A stretch of DNA of 6,232 nt from Lentisphaerota bacterium (lineage in GTDB: Bacteria > Verrucomicrobiota > Kiritimatiellia > RFP12 > UBA1067), in contig SUVZ01000234.1 of the NCBI GenBank assembly GCA_015061765.1, positions 1 to 6,232 on the forward strand. Reading direction: 5' to 3'. The notes under the pieces were generated by a model. It had not been told where the DNA came from and did no database searches. It saw only the letters and a list, made by a program, of their open reading frames with translations. How positions within the stretch are numbered: position 1 is the first letter of the stretch; each line of letters starts with the position of its first letter. A program made the translations under genes and the position numbers. Shown here piece by piece: positions 1 to 6,232 of the stretch.

Positions 1-1705
1 GCACATGATCCGTCATTGCCGTGACAACCGTCCCAGCCGTCACCTGACTGCCGCCGGTCCGATCCGTAAACCAGCCGACAAAGGTGTATCCAGACCGCGA
101 CGGAACCGGCAGCCCACCATACTTCTCGTTGCGGTAGACGTTGACGCGGAAGACGCTGCACTCGCCGCCGTTCGGCTGAAACGTCACCTTCAGCCGCTTG
201 CCGCGATAGACAAGCCGCAAACGATTGACGTATGTCGTCGCGCTGCCCGTATAGTTGAGACGATCCGCAAGCCATCCCCACGTTACGACCCGCTCTGACG
301 AAATCATCACAGACCAGGCGAAACTCGACGGAGCCGTCGAATACGACTTATCAATCGTAAACCAGCCAACAAAATCAAGCCCTTCGACTTCCGGAGCGGT
401 CCATTTCCAATTCCGATCCGGATACGCCCAATACCGCTGCGTCGTCAGATAACCTTGCGATCCAGAGGAAGCGCCGTGCCGATTTTGCAACGTACTTGTC
501 CGGTACGACGTATCCGGTACCGCAACCTGTCGCGGCAAATTGTAGTCCCTCGAGACCGTACCACCCTGCGCAACATTGGAGTGGACCGTGACAGCTCCCG
601 TGTCCAGATTCTTCTGGTCACTATACCAGCCCATCGAAACACACGTCTCCGCAACAAGCAGCACAGACGCCCCGGACGGAACGCCATCGACCGACACATC
701 CACGATATACGGATCCGTGCGATTCGTATATCGCGGCCAGCTTCCGTCGTTCGCGTCGTCCGGATATCTGCGATACCGTGCGCCGGACCCGCCGCTGACA
801 GCCCAAATCGCATAAAGCGATATCGCAACGCTGGATCCGGCCGGGAAGTACAACTCGCCTGGCGCATACGCCGCGCCAGTCCCATCCGGCGACGTGTTCC
901 ACTCATTGAACTCATATCCGACATATTCCCACAGCTCCGGAGCAGGAAGCACCACCGACGACCCTGCGCTGACGGTCACCGCCGGAATGTCGGACCCCGT
1001 AACGCCGGACGCATTCTTGACAAAACTCAAAACGTGCGTCGCGGCATCCGGCTTATCCTCCGCATATACCGCCTCAACCAAAAGCTCATCGTTCGTCGCG
1101 TTTGTATCCTTGGCGATCTTAATCACCAGCGCCGAATCTCCCAGCGCCCCCGCCGAAAAGAATGTGACCAGACCGTCCGTCTCACCGGCCGCACCGGAAA
1201 GAATCTCGATATAAGTCATCTTCGACGACGCAAGCCGTGGCTTGCGCGTGACACGCCAACCGGTGAACACCCAACCGTCATCGACGCTCTCGTTGCGCAC
1301 CGCAACGGCACCGCCCGCATTCGCCGCCGTCCCGTAGATCACCTGCTTCTTTGACATGACCGGCGTGCCGACGTGCGTACCGTTTGCATCGACGACCGTC
1401 ACCTTGCAACCATACTGACCATACTGCGGGATATTCGGCTTGTTGTAGTTGGTAGCCGAACGAGTATTGACCTTCAGCACCGCGCCCGACGGATACCCCG
1501 AGACGGCGCCGTAATAATTGACCCAGCCATTCGTCGCGGTCGTTGTGGTGACAGACGAGACGGCGACAGCGGTCATCGTGTCGCCGGTAGAATTCAGCTG
1601 AGCGGTGGACGCACCGGCCTTGACGTAGTGCGAGAAAACGCCAGGAGCACTCTCCGCGAAGATTGCGACATTCGTGTTGCTCTGAAATCTTGCGATAACA
1701 GCCAT
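1..1705 (-). CDS. Phage tail-tip/fibre-like protein with InlB-type (Listeria-Bacteroides) repeats, 3' end off the window
   Basis: An open frame starts with ATG at 1705 and runs for 568 codons to the left edge without a stop, so the C-terminus is missing. Four segments share an F-x-G/E-W core followed by a strand ending in L-x-x-x-Y or LYAIW. The tryptophans are W150 (FTGW), W269 (EFNEW), W448 (FVGWFT) and W545 (YTFVGWFTDRTGG). The closing strands are at about 208-214, 295-301 and 496-500. The last repeat, from about residue 505 (KVTFQPNGGE, then GYTFVGWFTD), matches the Listeria-Bacteroides/InlB B repeat pattern (Pfam Flg_new family), a small beta-grasp-like module common in bacterial surface proteins. 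The second (225-301, with the NTSPDGTG turn) is nearly as good; the first and third are degenerate. No signal peptide or membrane segment is visible, as expected for a virion part. The start overlaps the upstream stop by one base, with a weak GGTGGTGA upstream. Last in a tail operon, it is inferred to be a host-binding tip or fibre protein. The repeat call is strong; the receptor role is inference. Confidence 0.82.
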   Translation of the reverse strand, partial: MAVIARFQSNTNVAIFAESAPGVFSHYVKAGASTAQLNSTGDTMTAVAVSSVTTTTATNGWVNYYGAVSGYPSGAVLKVNTRSATNYNKPNIPQYGQYGCKVTVVDANGTHVGTPVMSKKQVIYGTAANAGGAVAVRNESVDDGWVFTGWRVTRKPRLASSKMTYIEILSGAAGETDGLVTFFSAGALGDSALVIKIAKDTNATNDELLVEAVYAEDKPDAATHVLSFVKNASGVTGSDIPAVTVSAGSSVVLPAPELWEYVGYEFNEWNTSPDGTGAAYAPGELYFPAGSSVAISLYAIWAVSGGSGARYRRYPDDANDGSWPRYTNRTDPYIVDVSVDGVPSGASVLLVAETCVSMGWYSDQKNLDTGAVTVHSNVAQGGTVSRDYNLPRQVAVPDTSYRTSTLQNRHGASSGSQGYLTTQRYWAYPDRNWKWTAPEVEGLDFVGWFTIDKSYSTAPSSFAWSVMISSERVVTWGWLADRLNYTGSATTYVNRLRLVYRGKRLKVTFQPNGGECSVFRVNVYRNEKYGGLPVPSRSGYTFVGWFTDRTGGSQVTAGTVVTAMTDHV

Positions 1706-2193
1706 CAGGTCACCACCAATCCGCTAACGGTCTTCCCGGCATCGATCTCGACAATGACGCGCATATCCGACATGCAGATGCCGCCGATGGATCCGCTCGT
1801 CACCGTGTCCGCTCCGCTCTGGCTAACAACCGCCTCGGCCCACATGTCCGGAATCTCCGCCGGATCCTCCCTGACCGCCGAACACGGCGACGACCCCTGC
1901 ATCCGGACAAAAAACTCCGCCGGAGCCTTTGTCACGCGAACCTTGAAAACATGCTCCGTCCCTTCCTGCACCGACTCCAGGATTGTCCCCGAACCAAGAA
2001 GCCACCCGACACTCGTCGAAAAGCTCAGCTCGTGGTATGTCGAATACGTCGCACAGGTATAAGACTGCGGACCCCACGAAACGCGGATCGTGATCGGGCG
2101 AGGCTCGCCCTTGTACACAAGCGCATTCCCGCCCTTGCGGTACGCAAGCGCAGAGCCGCCCTTGCGGAACGCAAGCTGACCGAGACCTTCCAT
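1705..2193 (-). CDS. Small tail-tip protein of unknown function with N-terminal RKGG repeats
   Basis: This is a 162-residue protein not recognised by family. Residues 7-29 hold three copies of a short unit: LAFRKGG, LAYRKGG and a shortened LVYKGE. Such aromatic, basic and glycine repeats could form a small beta-hairpin or a docking segment; that is a guess. The rest (about 33-162) looks beta-rich (ITIRVSW, FKVRVTKAPAEFFVRM, MRVIVEI) and may form one globular domain. There are three cysteines (C47, C104, C140) and no membrane segment. The ATG at 2193 is supported by GGAGGAG eight bases upstream, lying inside the last codons of the hub gene, and by the TGATG one-base overlap. Its stop overlaps the start of the InlB-repeat gene in the same way, which implies translational coupling of hub, this protein and the InlB-repeat protein. 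Position suggests a distal tail protein, adaptor or fibre-attachment protein. An enzymatic role is not supported by any visible motif. Confidence 0.8.
   Translation of the reverse strand: MEGLGQLAFRKGGSALAYRKGGNALVYKGEPRPITIRVSWGPQSYTCATYSTYHELSFSTSVGWLLGSGTILESVQEGTEHVFKVRVTKAPAEFFVRMQGSSPCSAVREDPAEIPDMWAEAVVSQSGADTVTSGSIGGICMSDMRVIVEIDAGKTVSGLVVT
2107..2175 (-). repeat. Three in-phase tandem repeats (27 and 24 nt period), each with a short hairpin
   Basis: Within codons 7-29 of the 162-residue gene, the plus strand carries cttgcggaacgcaag (2161-2175), cttgcggtacgcaag (2134-2148) and cttgtacacaag (2110-2121). The first two are 27 nt apart and the third is 24 nt further. Each is its own inverted repeat. 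The first two are CTTGCG and CGCAAG around a 3-nt loop. The third changes on both arms (CTTGT/ACAAG) and stays self-complementary, although with only a 2-nt centre it would fold as about 4 bp. In the mRNA they would make three small hairpins beginning 18 nt into the coding region. They encode the LAFRKGG, LAYRKGG and LVYKGE units. Confidence 0.75.
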
Positions 2194-4214
2194 CAGGCAG
2201 ACTCCTCCACAGCCTGAGCGATGACAGATTCAGATCCCGTCTCAATCGACTTCATGAGACCTTTTTCAAACTTCATCGAAACCGGCGTATAAAGCAGCCG
2301 ATGCGAGCCTTCATCATATCGCGGATTCGTCGCCGCAACCACGGTTCCGGAATATCCTGAAACGTTAGCGTCTTCACCATCCCCGCCCGATCCGCTTTTC
2401 AGCGCGTTGATGGTTATGATGCCATCTGATTCAGTGATTTGGATGCCTACACCTCCGGCGATCTTTTTCACAAGCAGCCCGAAATCATCAGTCGCAAGTA
2501 TTTTCGCCTCGAGCACGGTGTCGTTTCCGTCTTTGACGGTCAAGTTGCGCATCTTTGCGGTCTGGGTCTCTTCCAACTGAGCAGAATCGAGTTCTATTGT
2601 GCCGCCATTGCCTTTGACCGTAGTCTTCGCTTTTGTTCCTGGGGCGAACTCGGTGCTGGAGAGGGGCGGTATCGGCCCCATCTCCACCTCGGCGGCTCCG
2701 TCGTCGGGTTTGCCTTCAACGCGGCTTGTCGCGAGAGTCGTGCGGCGTTTGTTCCGGAAGTTCGAGAGGAGAGATGCCATGTCGTCGACCGACAGGAACT
2801 CCGGCGCTCCAAAGTGGCAGTCCGCCGTCAATTCGGCGCAGTCGATCTCAATCTGCGTGAGAAAAAGTCCGTCGCATCTGTCGCCCAGCTGCGGGAGCGA
2901 GTCGCCGCACCTGACCGTCATGCGCTCGGCGCGAAGTTCGCCCGACCTTTCCGCGAGAATCGCCGCCGCAAGCCCATCAGGTACAGTCTCGCCCGTAGTG
3001 GATGAACTGGAGGCCACCCATGTGTATGTGCGGTTGGTGGCGTTGGTCGTCACGTACTGCATCTGGAGATGTATCTTCTCCTCGACATCATCATCAGTTG
3101 TGATGGTGCATTCGCAGGTGAATGTCTCAACCCTCGCCCTCAATCCCGCCGCCTTCAGCTCGCCCACCGTCTGCTTGGCGATGTTGGGATATTTATCGGC
3201 ATCTGCCGCGCCGCTGCGTTTGCAGTTGGTTATGGATACCGCCTCCATCGCCACATTGGCGAGCCTCGGATGGCGATAGTACCACCATCCGGGGTTTGAC
3301 CATTGAGGATTAAGCTCAACCTCGGCCGTGAAGCTCTGCTTGACGGAACTCGACGAAAATCCGGCAAGCTGAAGCGTAGCATAGAGGCAATCGGGATTTC
3401 CCGCCGACGTGTCGCCCGCCCTCTGATGGTTGAGCACACGGTACGGCACACCGTCCACATCGCCCGACGACTCTATCTCCAGATCAACGCCCGTTATCGG
3501 GTGCGCGTTGTATTCGTATCTCCTCGCCGTCTTCGGAATCGCCGCCACATAAGCGGCATTGTCTTCGGATCCCGGCTTGATTATGTTGAGCGTTGGCGTC
3601 GCCGCCGAATAGTCGAAACGGCAGATTGCCGACGGGAAAAGCTTCAGCTCGCGCCGGATCGCATCCGCCACCGTGATGTCGCGGCATTCGTCGTAAGGCA
3701 GCTGCTGCGACGACACATCCACCGTGCCGACGGTATAGCCGCATGCGCTTGCGGCATGCGCGGCAATCTCCCTCAACTCGCTGTCAAGGCTCTGGTCATC
3801 GCCGGACTGCGTCTGATTGAGGATAAGCCGCGACGAGAGTTCGTATCCGCTTCCCGTGCGCCAGTACTGGCGGTACGTCATCCGCGCCATCTTCGACCAG
3901 GGACCTGCGCACACAACCGACTGCACCGCATCCGTTCCGCGCGACTTGTGTTCCGTGCGGCTCACAACATCACCGAGAAACACACGCCTGCCGCGATACT
4001 CAACGTGAACCTTGTCGCCACGCAGCAGAAACTCCGCCGGAACGCCGGGAATCTCCAGCGTGTCGGCATCCCGGCTCACATACTTGAGCCGCGCACCATC
4101 GCCGGGAAAGAAGCGTGTTGTCGCGCCATTCCTCAGGCGATAGAACGCAAAGAGCCGACCGTTCGCCGGATCCGCCTCTCTCGGCTTTATGGCTGTATAT
4201 GCGCTTTCGTCCAT
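2193..4214 (-). CDS. Phage tail hub/tip protein (gp27/gpD-like N-terminus, fibre-like C-terminus)
   Basis: This is a 673-residue structural protein. The N-terminal part (about 15-120) alternates short strands: DTLEIPG, then GDKVHVEYRGRRVFLGDVV and VCAGPWSKMARMTYRQYW. That 'GD-x-V-x-V ... g-x-x-V-F-x-G-x-V' pattern is typical of tail hub proteins related to T4 gp27 and phage gpD. The middle (about 160-460) is beta-rich with several WW/WY clusters (for example 310-313). A motif at 468-477 (FGAPEFLSVD) followed by an arginine-rich helix recalls the hub-domain end in prophage tail proteins of gut bacteria. From about 520 on the protein becomes repetitive and strand-rich, like a trimeric fibre: TIELDSAQLEE, then GGVGIQITESDGIITIN. 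A flexible Gly/Ser/Asp linker (606-619) precedes a terminal module of about 54 residues. Twelve cysteines are many for a phage tail protein. The ATG at 4214 is chosen over an in-frame TTG at 4220 because GGGAGA sits six bases upstream of the ATG. A hub role is likely; the exact family needs a profile search. Confidence 0.8.
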   Translation of the reverse strand: MDESAYTAIKPREADPANGRLFAFYRLRNGATTRFFPGDGARLKYVSRDADTLEIPGVPAEFLLRGDKVHVEYRGRRVFLGDVVSRTEHKSRGTDAVQSVVCAGPWSKMARMTYRQYWRTGSGYELSSRLILNQTQSGDDQSLDSELREIAAHAASACGYTVGTVDVSSQQLPYDECRDITVADAIRRELKLFPSAICRFDYSAATPTLNIIKPGSEDNAAYVAAIPKTARRYEYNAHPITGVDLEIESSGDVDGVPYRVLNHQRAGDTSAGNPDCLYATLQLAGFSSSSVKQSFTAEVELNPQWSNPGWWYYRHPRLANVAMEAVSITNCKRSGAADADKYPNIAKQTVGELKAAGLRARVETFTCECTITTDDDVEEKIHLQMQYVTTNATNRTYTWVASSSSTTGETVPDGLAAAILAERSGELRAERMTVRCGDSLPQLGDRCDGLFLTQIEIDCAELTADCHFGAPEFLSVDDMASLLSNFRNKRRTTLATSRVEGKPDDGAAEVEMGPIPPLSSTEFAPGTKAKTTVKGNGGTIELDSAQLEETQTAKMRNLTVKDGNDTVLEAKILATDDFGLLVKKIAGGVGIQITESDGIITINALKSGSGGDGEDANVSGYSGTVVAATNPRYDEGSHRLLYTPVSMKFEKGLMKSIETGSESVIAQAVEESA

Positions 4215-4216
4215 TG

Positions 4217-5674
4217 TCAATCTCCCGCCGGTGCTTCGCTCCAGGCGTAACGGGTTTGCTTTGATTGGCTTTCAATTGCCGTTTGAGCGGCCTTTAATTT
4301 CGTGTTGACGTCATTTAAAGCCTTGGTCAAGGCGGCGATCAGCCGGTCCGCGCTGGCATTGGTGCTCAGGGCGGTGCTCTGCGCATCCGCAAGAGCGCCC
4401 TGCGCTCCGGCGAGCCCCTTGCCGCCGTTGGCCTTTGCGAGATCGACCGCGCCCTGTGCGTTGAATACGGCAAGTCCGGCGGCATCCTTGCGCCCCTGCG
4501 CGGTGGCGATCTGCGCCTTGAGCTGTGCCTGCTGTGCTGTGAGCGCCGCCCGCGCACGGTGCGCATCGGCGATTCTTGTCTGCTCATCGGTGACAGCCTT
4601 GTCGGCTGCGGATACGGCGGCGCTCCCGGCGAGCGAAGCCGTCTCCATCGCCGTTTCTGCGCCGAATGCCGCTCCACGGTGCAAAGTCGCTTTCTGAGTG
4701 AGATGATCAGCTCCGCTTTGGAGCTCTGATATCTTTCTTTCCTGGGCGGCGATCTGCGCCTCTTTGTCCTTTATTTGCTTCTCAAGCTCATCTGCGCGCT
4801 TTTTGGCGTCCTCACGGATCGCATCACCCTCGTCGGTGCGCATGTCTCCTACTTTGCCCCAGTCGAGCGAGAGGATGTTTTTGATGTTGTTCAGGAAAGC
4901 GCCGCCCACACCCTGCGCATCGGCGTGATTGTCCGCCGTCGATGCAGCAATCGCCCTGGAACGCTCTCTTCTGAGCCTCTCAAGCTCCGCCCGTTCGTCC
5001 GTGAGAGCGAGAGAGCGTTTCATGGCCTCGGTGGACATGGCGGCGGCTTCGTTGCCGGCGCGATCGGCGGCGATGTTGGCATCCTCCTGGCGTCGGGCGA
5101 CGCTGCGCTTTGCCGCTGCCGCGCTATGTTTCGCTTCGATCTGCGCTTTCTTCTTCTCGTAGAGAGGGTCGTTCGGATCGAGAGCGGCAAGTTCCTTCTG
5201 CTTGGCGAGTTCCGTCTGATCATCCTCCAGTTTCCTGGCGTTGTCACGCTGCATGTCTTCGAGCTCGTTGGCTCTGGACTGTGCCGCTGATGCGTTTGAT
5301 ATCTGATCTTCAAGCTTCTTCCATGCGTCGGCAAGCTTTTCGACCCGTGCGGTATCGGCAGCCTTTCGCGCTTCTTCCGCAAACTTTTTCGCCTCTGCGG
5401 TTGTCGCGCTGAAGGAATTACGGAGCTTGTCGACAATGCCGACAACCATCGTGAATATGCCGATGAAGCCGAAACCGCTCAAAACCTTATTGAATATCTC
5501 GGCGGCCCGGGACGTTCCCTCGATGGACTTCTTTAGACCCTCGAAGCCTTTCTTTGACTCTTCGCTGGCCTTTTTTGCGGCCCTGCCGCTCTTTTCGTAT
5601 GCCGCAGCCGCCTGATCCGCACCTTTGGTGTCGGCTTCAATCTTGAGCTTTGTGGTGTACGTCTCCTCAGCCAT
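4217..5674 (-). CDS. Tape-measure-like tail protein, coiled-coil, Ala-rich
   Basis: This 485-residue protein is rich in Ala, Lys, Glu and Gln. Long helical, coiled-coil-like stretches run at about 92-250 and 285-470 (for example ADELEKQIKDKEAQIAAQE at 294-312). One strongly hydrophobic segment lies at about 66-82 (SGFGFIGIFTMVVGIVD), with a weaker one at 256-272. Long helices plus a hydrophobic segment, in the slot between tail-tube and hub genes, is the signature of tape-measure proteins. These line the tail lumen, set tail length during assembly and leave with the DNA. No lysozyme or peptidase motif is visible. At roughly 0.15 nm per residue the length predicts a tail near 70 nm, short for a siphophage. 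The start is the ATG at 5674, with GAGGG eight bases upstream and four bases after the previous stop. An in-frame TTG at 5701 would add nine residues and overlap the previous gene, and is less likely. The stop lies 2 nt before the hub start. Sequence alone cannot exclude another coiled-coil tail scaffold. Confidence 0.78.
   Translation of the reverse strand: MAEETYTTKLKIEADTKGADQAAAAYEKSGRAAKKASEESKKGFEGLKKSIEGTSRAAEIFNKVLSGFGFIGIFTMVVGIVDKLRNSFSATTAEAKKFAEEARKAADTARVEKLADAWKKLEDQISNASAAQSRANELEDMQRDNARKLEDDQTELAKQKELAALDPNDPLYEKKKAQIEAKHSAAAAKRSVARRQEDANIAADRAGNEAAAMSTEAMKRSLALTDERAELERLRRERSRAIAASTADNHADAQGVGGAFLNNIKNILSLDWGKVGDMRTDEGDAIREDAKKRADELEKQIKDKEAQIAAQERKISELQSGADHLTQKATLHRGAAFGAETAMETASLAGSAAVSAADKAVTDEQTRIADAHRARAALTAQQAQLKAQIATAQGRKDAAGLAVFNAQGAVDLAKANGGKGLAGAQGALADAQSTALSTNASADRLIAALTKALNDVNTKLKAAQTAIESQSKQTRYAWSEAPAGD
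4221..4226 (-). promoter_or_regulatory. Shine-Dalgarno for the tail hub gene
   Basis: GGGAGA on the minus strand, six bases before the ATG at 4214 and inside the last codons of the tape-measure-like gene. It favours the ATG over the TTG at 4220, which would sit directly against this site. Confidence 0.75.
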
Positions 5675-5678
5675 ATCA

Positions 5679-6050
5679 TCAACCCTCAATGGTGTAGCCA
5701 ACGGCGACGGCGCATCCTACATGCGACACCTGACGGTTCGTGACCGCCGCATGTTCGAACACGGTGCGGCCGCCACACGTGAAAGCACCCTCGACGTCCT
5801 CTTCGTAGATGTCGCCCAGCGCATAGTCAAGAGCGGCATCTACCGACGGGAATACGCGTGACACGGAAAAGCTCACCGTGCCGTGGTTGCACTTCACATG
5901 CTCCGGCACGGTACGGTCTGCGCCGATGTAGTCGCGCTTCGCGATTCCCGGCACCTCCGCGACGGTAAGCCCGTCAGGTCCGACGGGTTCGCCGTTGGAG
6001 TTGCGCACGGTACCGGCGCAGAGGATGGTGTTTCCGATCTTGATTTCCAT
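5679..6050 (-). CDS. Small phage tail-region protein of unknown function, in the tail-chaperone slot
   Basis: This is a 123-residue protein lying between the probable tail-tube gene and the tape-measure-like gene. Tail assembly chaperones (lambda gpG/gpGT type) usually sit here, but it does not look like one. It is short, strand-rich and Gly/Val-rich: MEIKIGNTIL at the N-terminus, TVSFSVSRVFPSVDAALDYA at 58-77, and a closing strand pair VGCAVAVGYTIEG at 111-123. The central 'S-F-S-V-S-R-x-F-x-S-x-x-A-A' pattern and the 'GYT' ending recall small proteins found upstream of tape-measure genes in some gut-bacterial prophages; this is memory, not a search. There are four cysteines (C11, C54, C92, C113). 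No slippery heptamer for a -1 frameshift was seen near its end, and its stop is only 4 nt before the next start, leaving no room for a T-type extension. The ATG at 6050 has no Shine-Dalgarno nearby; a stable hairpin lies 12 nt upstream. It could be a tail-completion, tube-associated or unrecognised chaperone protein. Confidence 0.7.
   Translation of the reverse strand: MEIKIGNTILCAGTVRNSNGEPVGPDGLTVAEVPGIAKRDYIGADRTVPEHVKCNHGTVSFSVSRVFPSVDAALDYALGDIYEEDVEGAFTCGGRTVFEHAAVTNRQVSHVGCAVAVGYTIEG
5683..5687 (-). promoter_or_regulatory. Shine-Dalgarno that sets the tape-measure-like start
   Basis: GAGGG on the minus strand, eight bases before the ATG at 5674. It lies in the last codons of the 123-residue gene, so translation of the two genes is probably coupled. 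The alternative TTG at 5701 lies upstream of this site and has no comparable signal. Confidence 0.75.
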
Positions 6051-6062
6051 AACGGGAACGGA

Positions 6063-6080
6063 CGGGGGCTTGCGCCCCCG
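6063..6080 (-). other. Perfect 7-bp GC hairpin with GCAA tetraloop in the intergenic gap
   Basis: On the minus strand, CGGGGGC (6080-6074), a GCAA loop (6073-6070) and GCCCCCG (6069-6063) form an uninterrupted stem closed by a GNRA-type tetraloop, which is very stable as RNA. It fills the 38-nt gap between the stop of the tail-tube-like gene (6089) and the ATG at 6050. On the minus strand no U-run follows it, so it is a poor intrinsic terminator there. An mRNA-stabilising or processing element, a transcript attenuator, or a translation-control structure would all fit. AAAAAGGG precedes it at 6090-6083. Confidence 0.8.
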
Positions 6081-6088
6081 AACCCTTT

Positions 6089-6232
6089 TTACAGCGTAAC
6101 GTCAAAGAGCGTGCCGTCTGCGCCGATGTTGGCGACGAAACCGAGCTGACCGGCGCGGAGCTGCGAGGCTCCCCACTGAATCGGCCCAGTCACGAGAGCG
6201 GCGTTTTTCAGCGTGACGGAAAGTCCGCCATC
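6089..6232 (-). CDS. C-terminal 47 residues of a phage tail protein, probably the tail tube
   Basis: The frame is open from the right edge to TAA at 6089-6091, giving 47 residues. It starts DGGLSVTLKNAALVTG, continues with a PIQWGASQLRAG stretch and ends FVANIGADGTLFDVTL. The start lies outside the window. The alternating polar and hydrophobic pattern suggests short beta strands, as at the end of a tail-tube or other beta-sandwich tail protein. No diagnostic motif survives in this piece. The tail-tube call rests mainly on position: it sits one gene before a tape-measure-like gene, where the major tail protein normally lies. The strong hairpin just after its stop fits a highly expressed structural gene whose mRNA end is protected or whose downstream transcription is reduced. 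A head-tail joining protein is the main alternative. Confidence 0.6.
   Translation of the reverse strand, partial: DGGLSVTLKNAALVTGPIQWGASQLRAGQLGFVANIGADGTLFDVTL

Noticed and set aside
455..1354. Long plus-strand open frame (299 residues), and a similar one at 3303-4250 (315 residues)
   Set aside because: Both encode very Arg-rich, low-complexity protein antisense to well-supported minus-strand tail genes. They are typical shadows in GC-rich DNA, with no recognisable domain.
1300..1560. Asn/Tyr-rich stretch (VNYYG, TNYNKPN) in the InlB-repeat protein as a diversity-generating-retroelement variable region
   Set aside because: No template repeat or reverse transcriptase gene is in the window, and the stretch is not at the end of a C-type lectin fold, where such variable regions usually sit.
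3738..3755. Inverted repeat gccgca-N6-tgcggc with nearby duplicated gcatgcgc in the hub gene
   Set aside because: It lies in an Ala/His/Cys-coding stretch where such GC-rich palindromes arise easily from codon choice; no flanking structure supports a site.
5675..5701. TTG start at 5701 for the tape-measure-like gene
   Set aside because: It would overlap the previous gene by 23 bases and lacks a ribosome site, while the ATG at 5674 has GAGGG at ideal spacing.
6063..6091. Intrinsic terminator on the plus strand (GC stem followed by TTTTT)
   Set aside because: The T-run begins five bases after the stem and there is no plus-strand gene to terminate. On the minus strand no U-run follows the stem.

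Overview
The whole window reads as one stretch of a tailed-phage (or prophage) tail-morphogenesis module. All genes lie on the minus strand, so the biological order runs from position 6232 down to 1. Nothing on the plus strand looks like a gene. The order is: C-terminal end of a tail (probably tail-tube) protein, a 123-residue tail-region protein, a 485-residue tape-measure-like coiled-coil protein, a 673-residue tail hub/tip protein, a 162-residue small tail-tip protein with an N-terminal repeat, and a long protein with Listeria-Bacteroides (InlB B-type) repeats that runs off the left edge. This is the usual tail-tube, tape-measure, hub, tip/fibre order of siphophage-like tail operons.

The genes are packed as one likely transcription unit. 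Gaps are 4 nt (5675-5678) and 2 nt (4215-4216), and two junctions overlap by one base in a TGATG stop-start (at 2193 and 1705). Good Shine-Dalgarno sequences precede three starts. The exception is the gene starting at 6050, which has no close Shine-Dalgarno. It instead follows a perfect 7-bp GC hairpin with a GCAA loop in the only real intergenic gap. No promoter, intrinsic terminator, tRNA, CRISPR array, insertion sequence or attachment site was seen.

Functionally, the tube protein would polymerise around the tape-measure protein, which sets tail length. The hub protein would cap the tube at its host-facing end. The two downstream proteins would build the tip, with the InlB-repeat protein as the best candidate for the surface-exposed adhesin or fibre. 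The host cannot be fixed from the sequence. The DNA is GC-rich, and the hub and InlB-type features recall prophages of gut Verrucomicrobiota/Lentisphaerota-type bacteria. That is an impression from memory, not a search result.

The most interesting points are the four-fold InlB-like repeat in a phage tail-tip gene, three in-phase repeats that each encode a small RNA hairpin at the start of the 162-residue gene, and the hairpin placed where a Shine-Dalgarno should be before the gene at 6050. No clearly new biological system was recognised.
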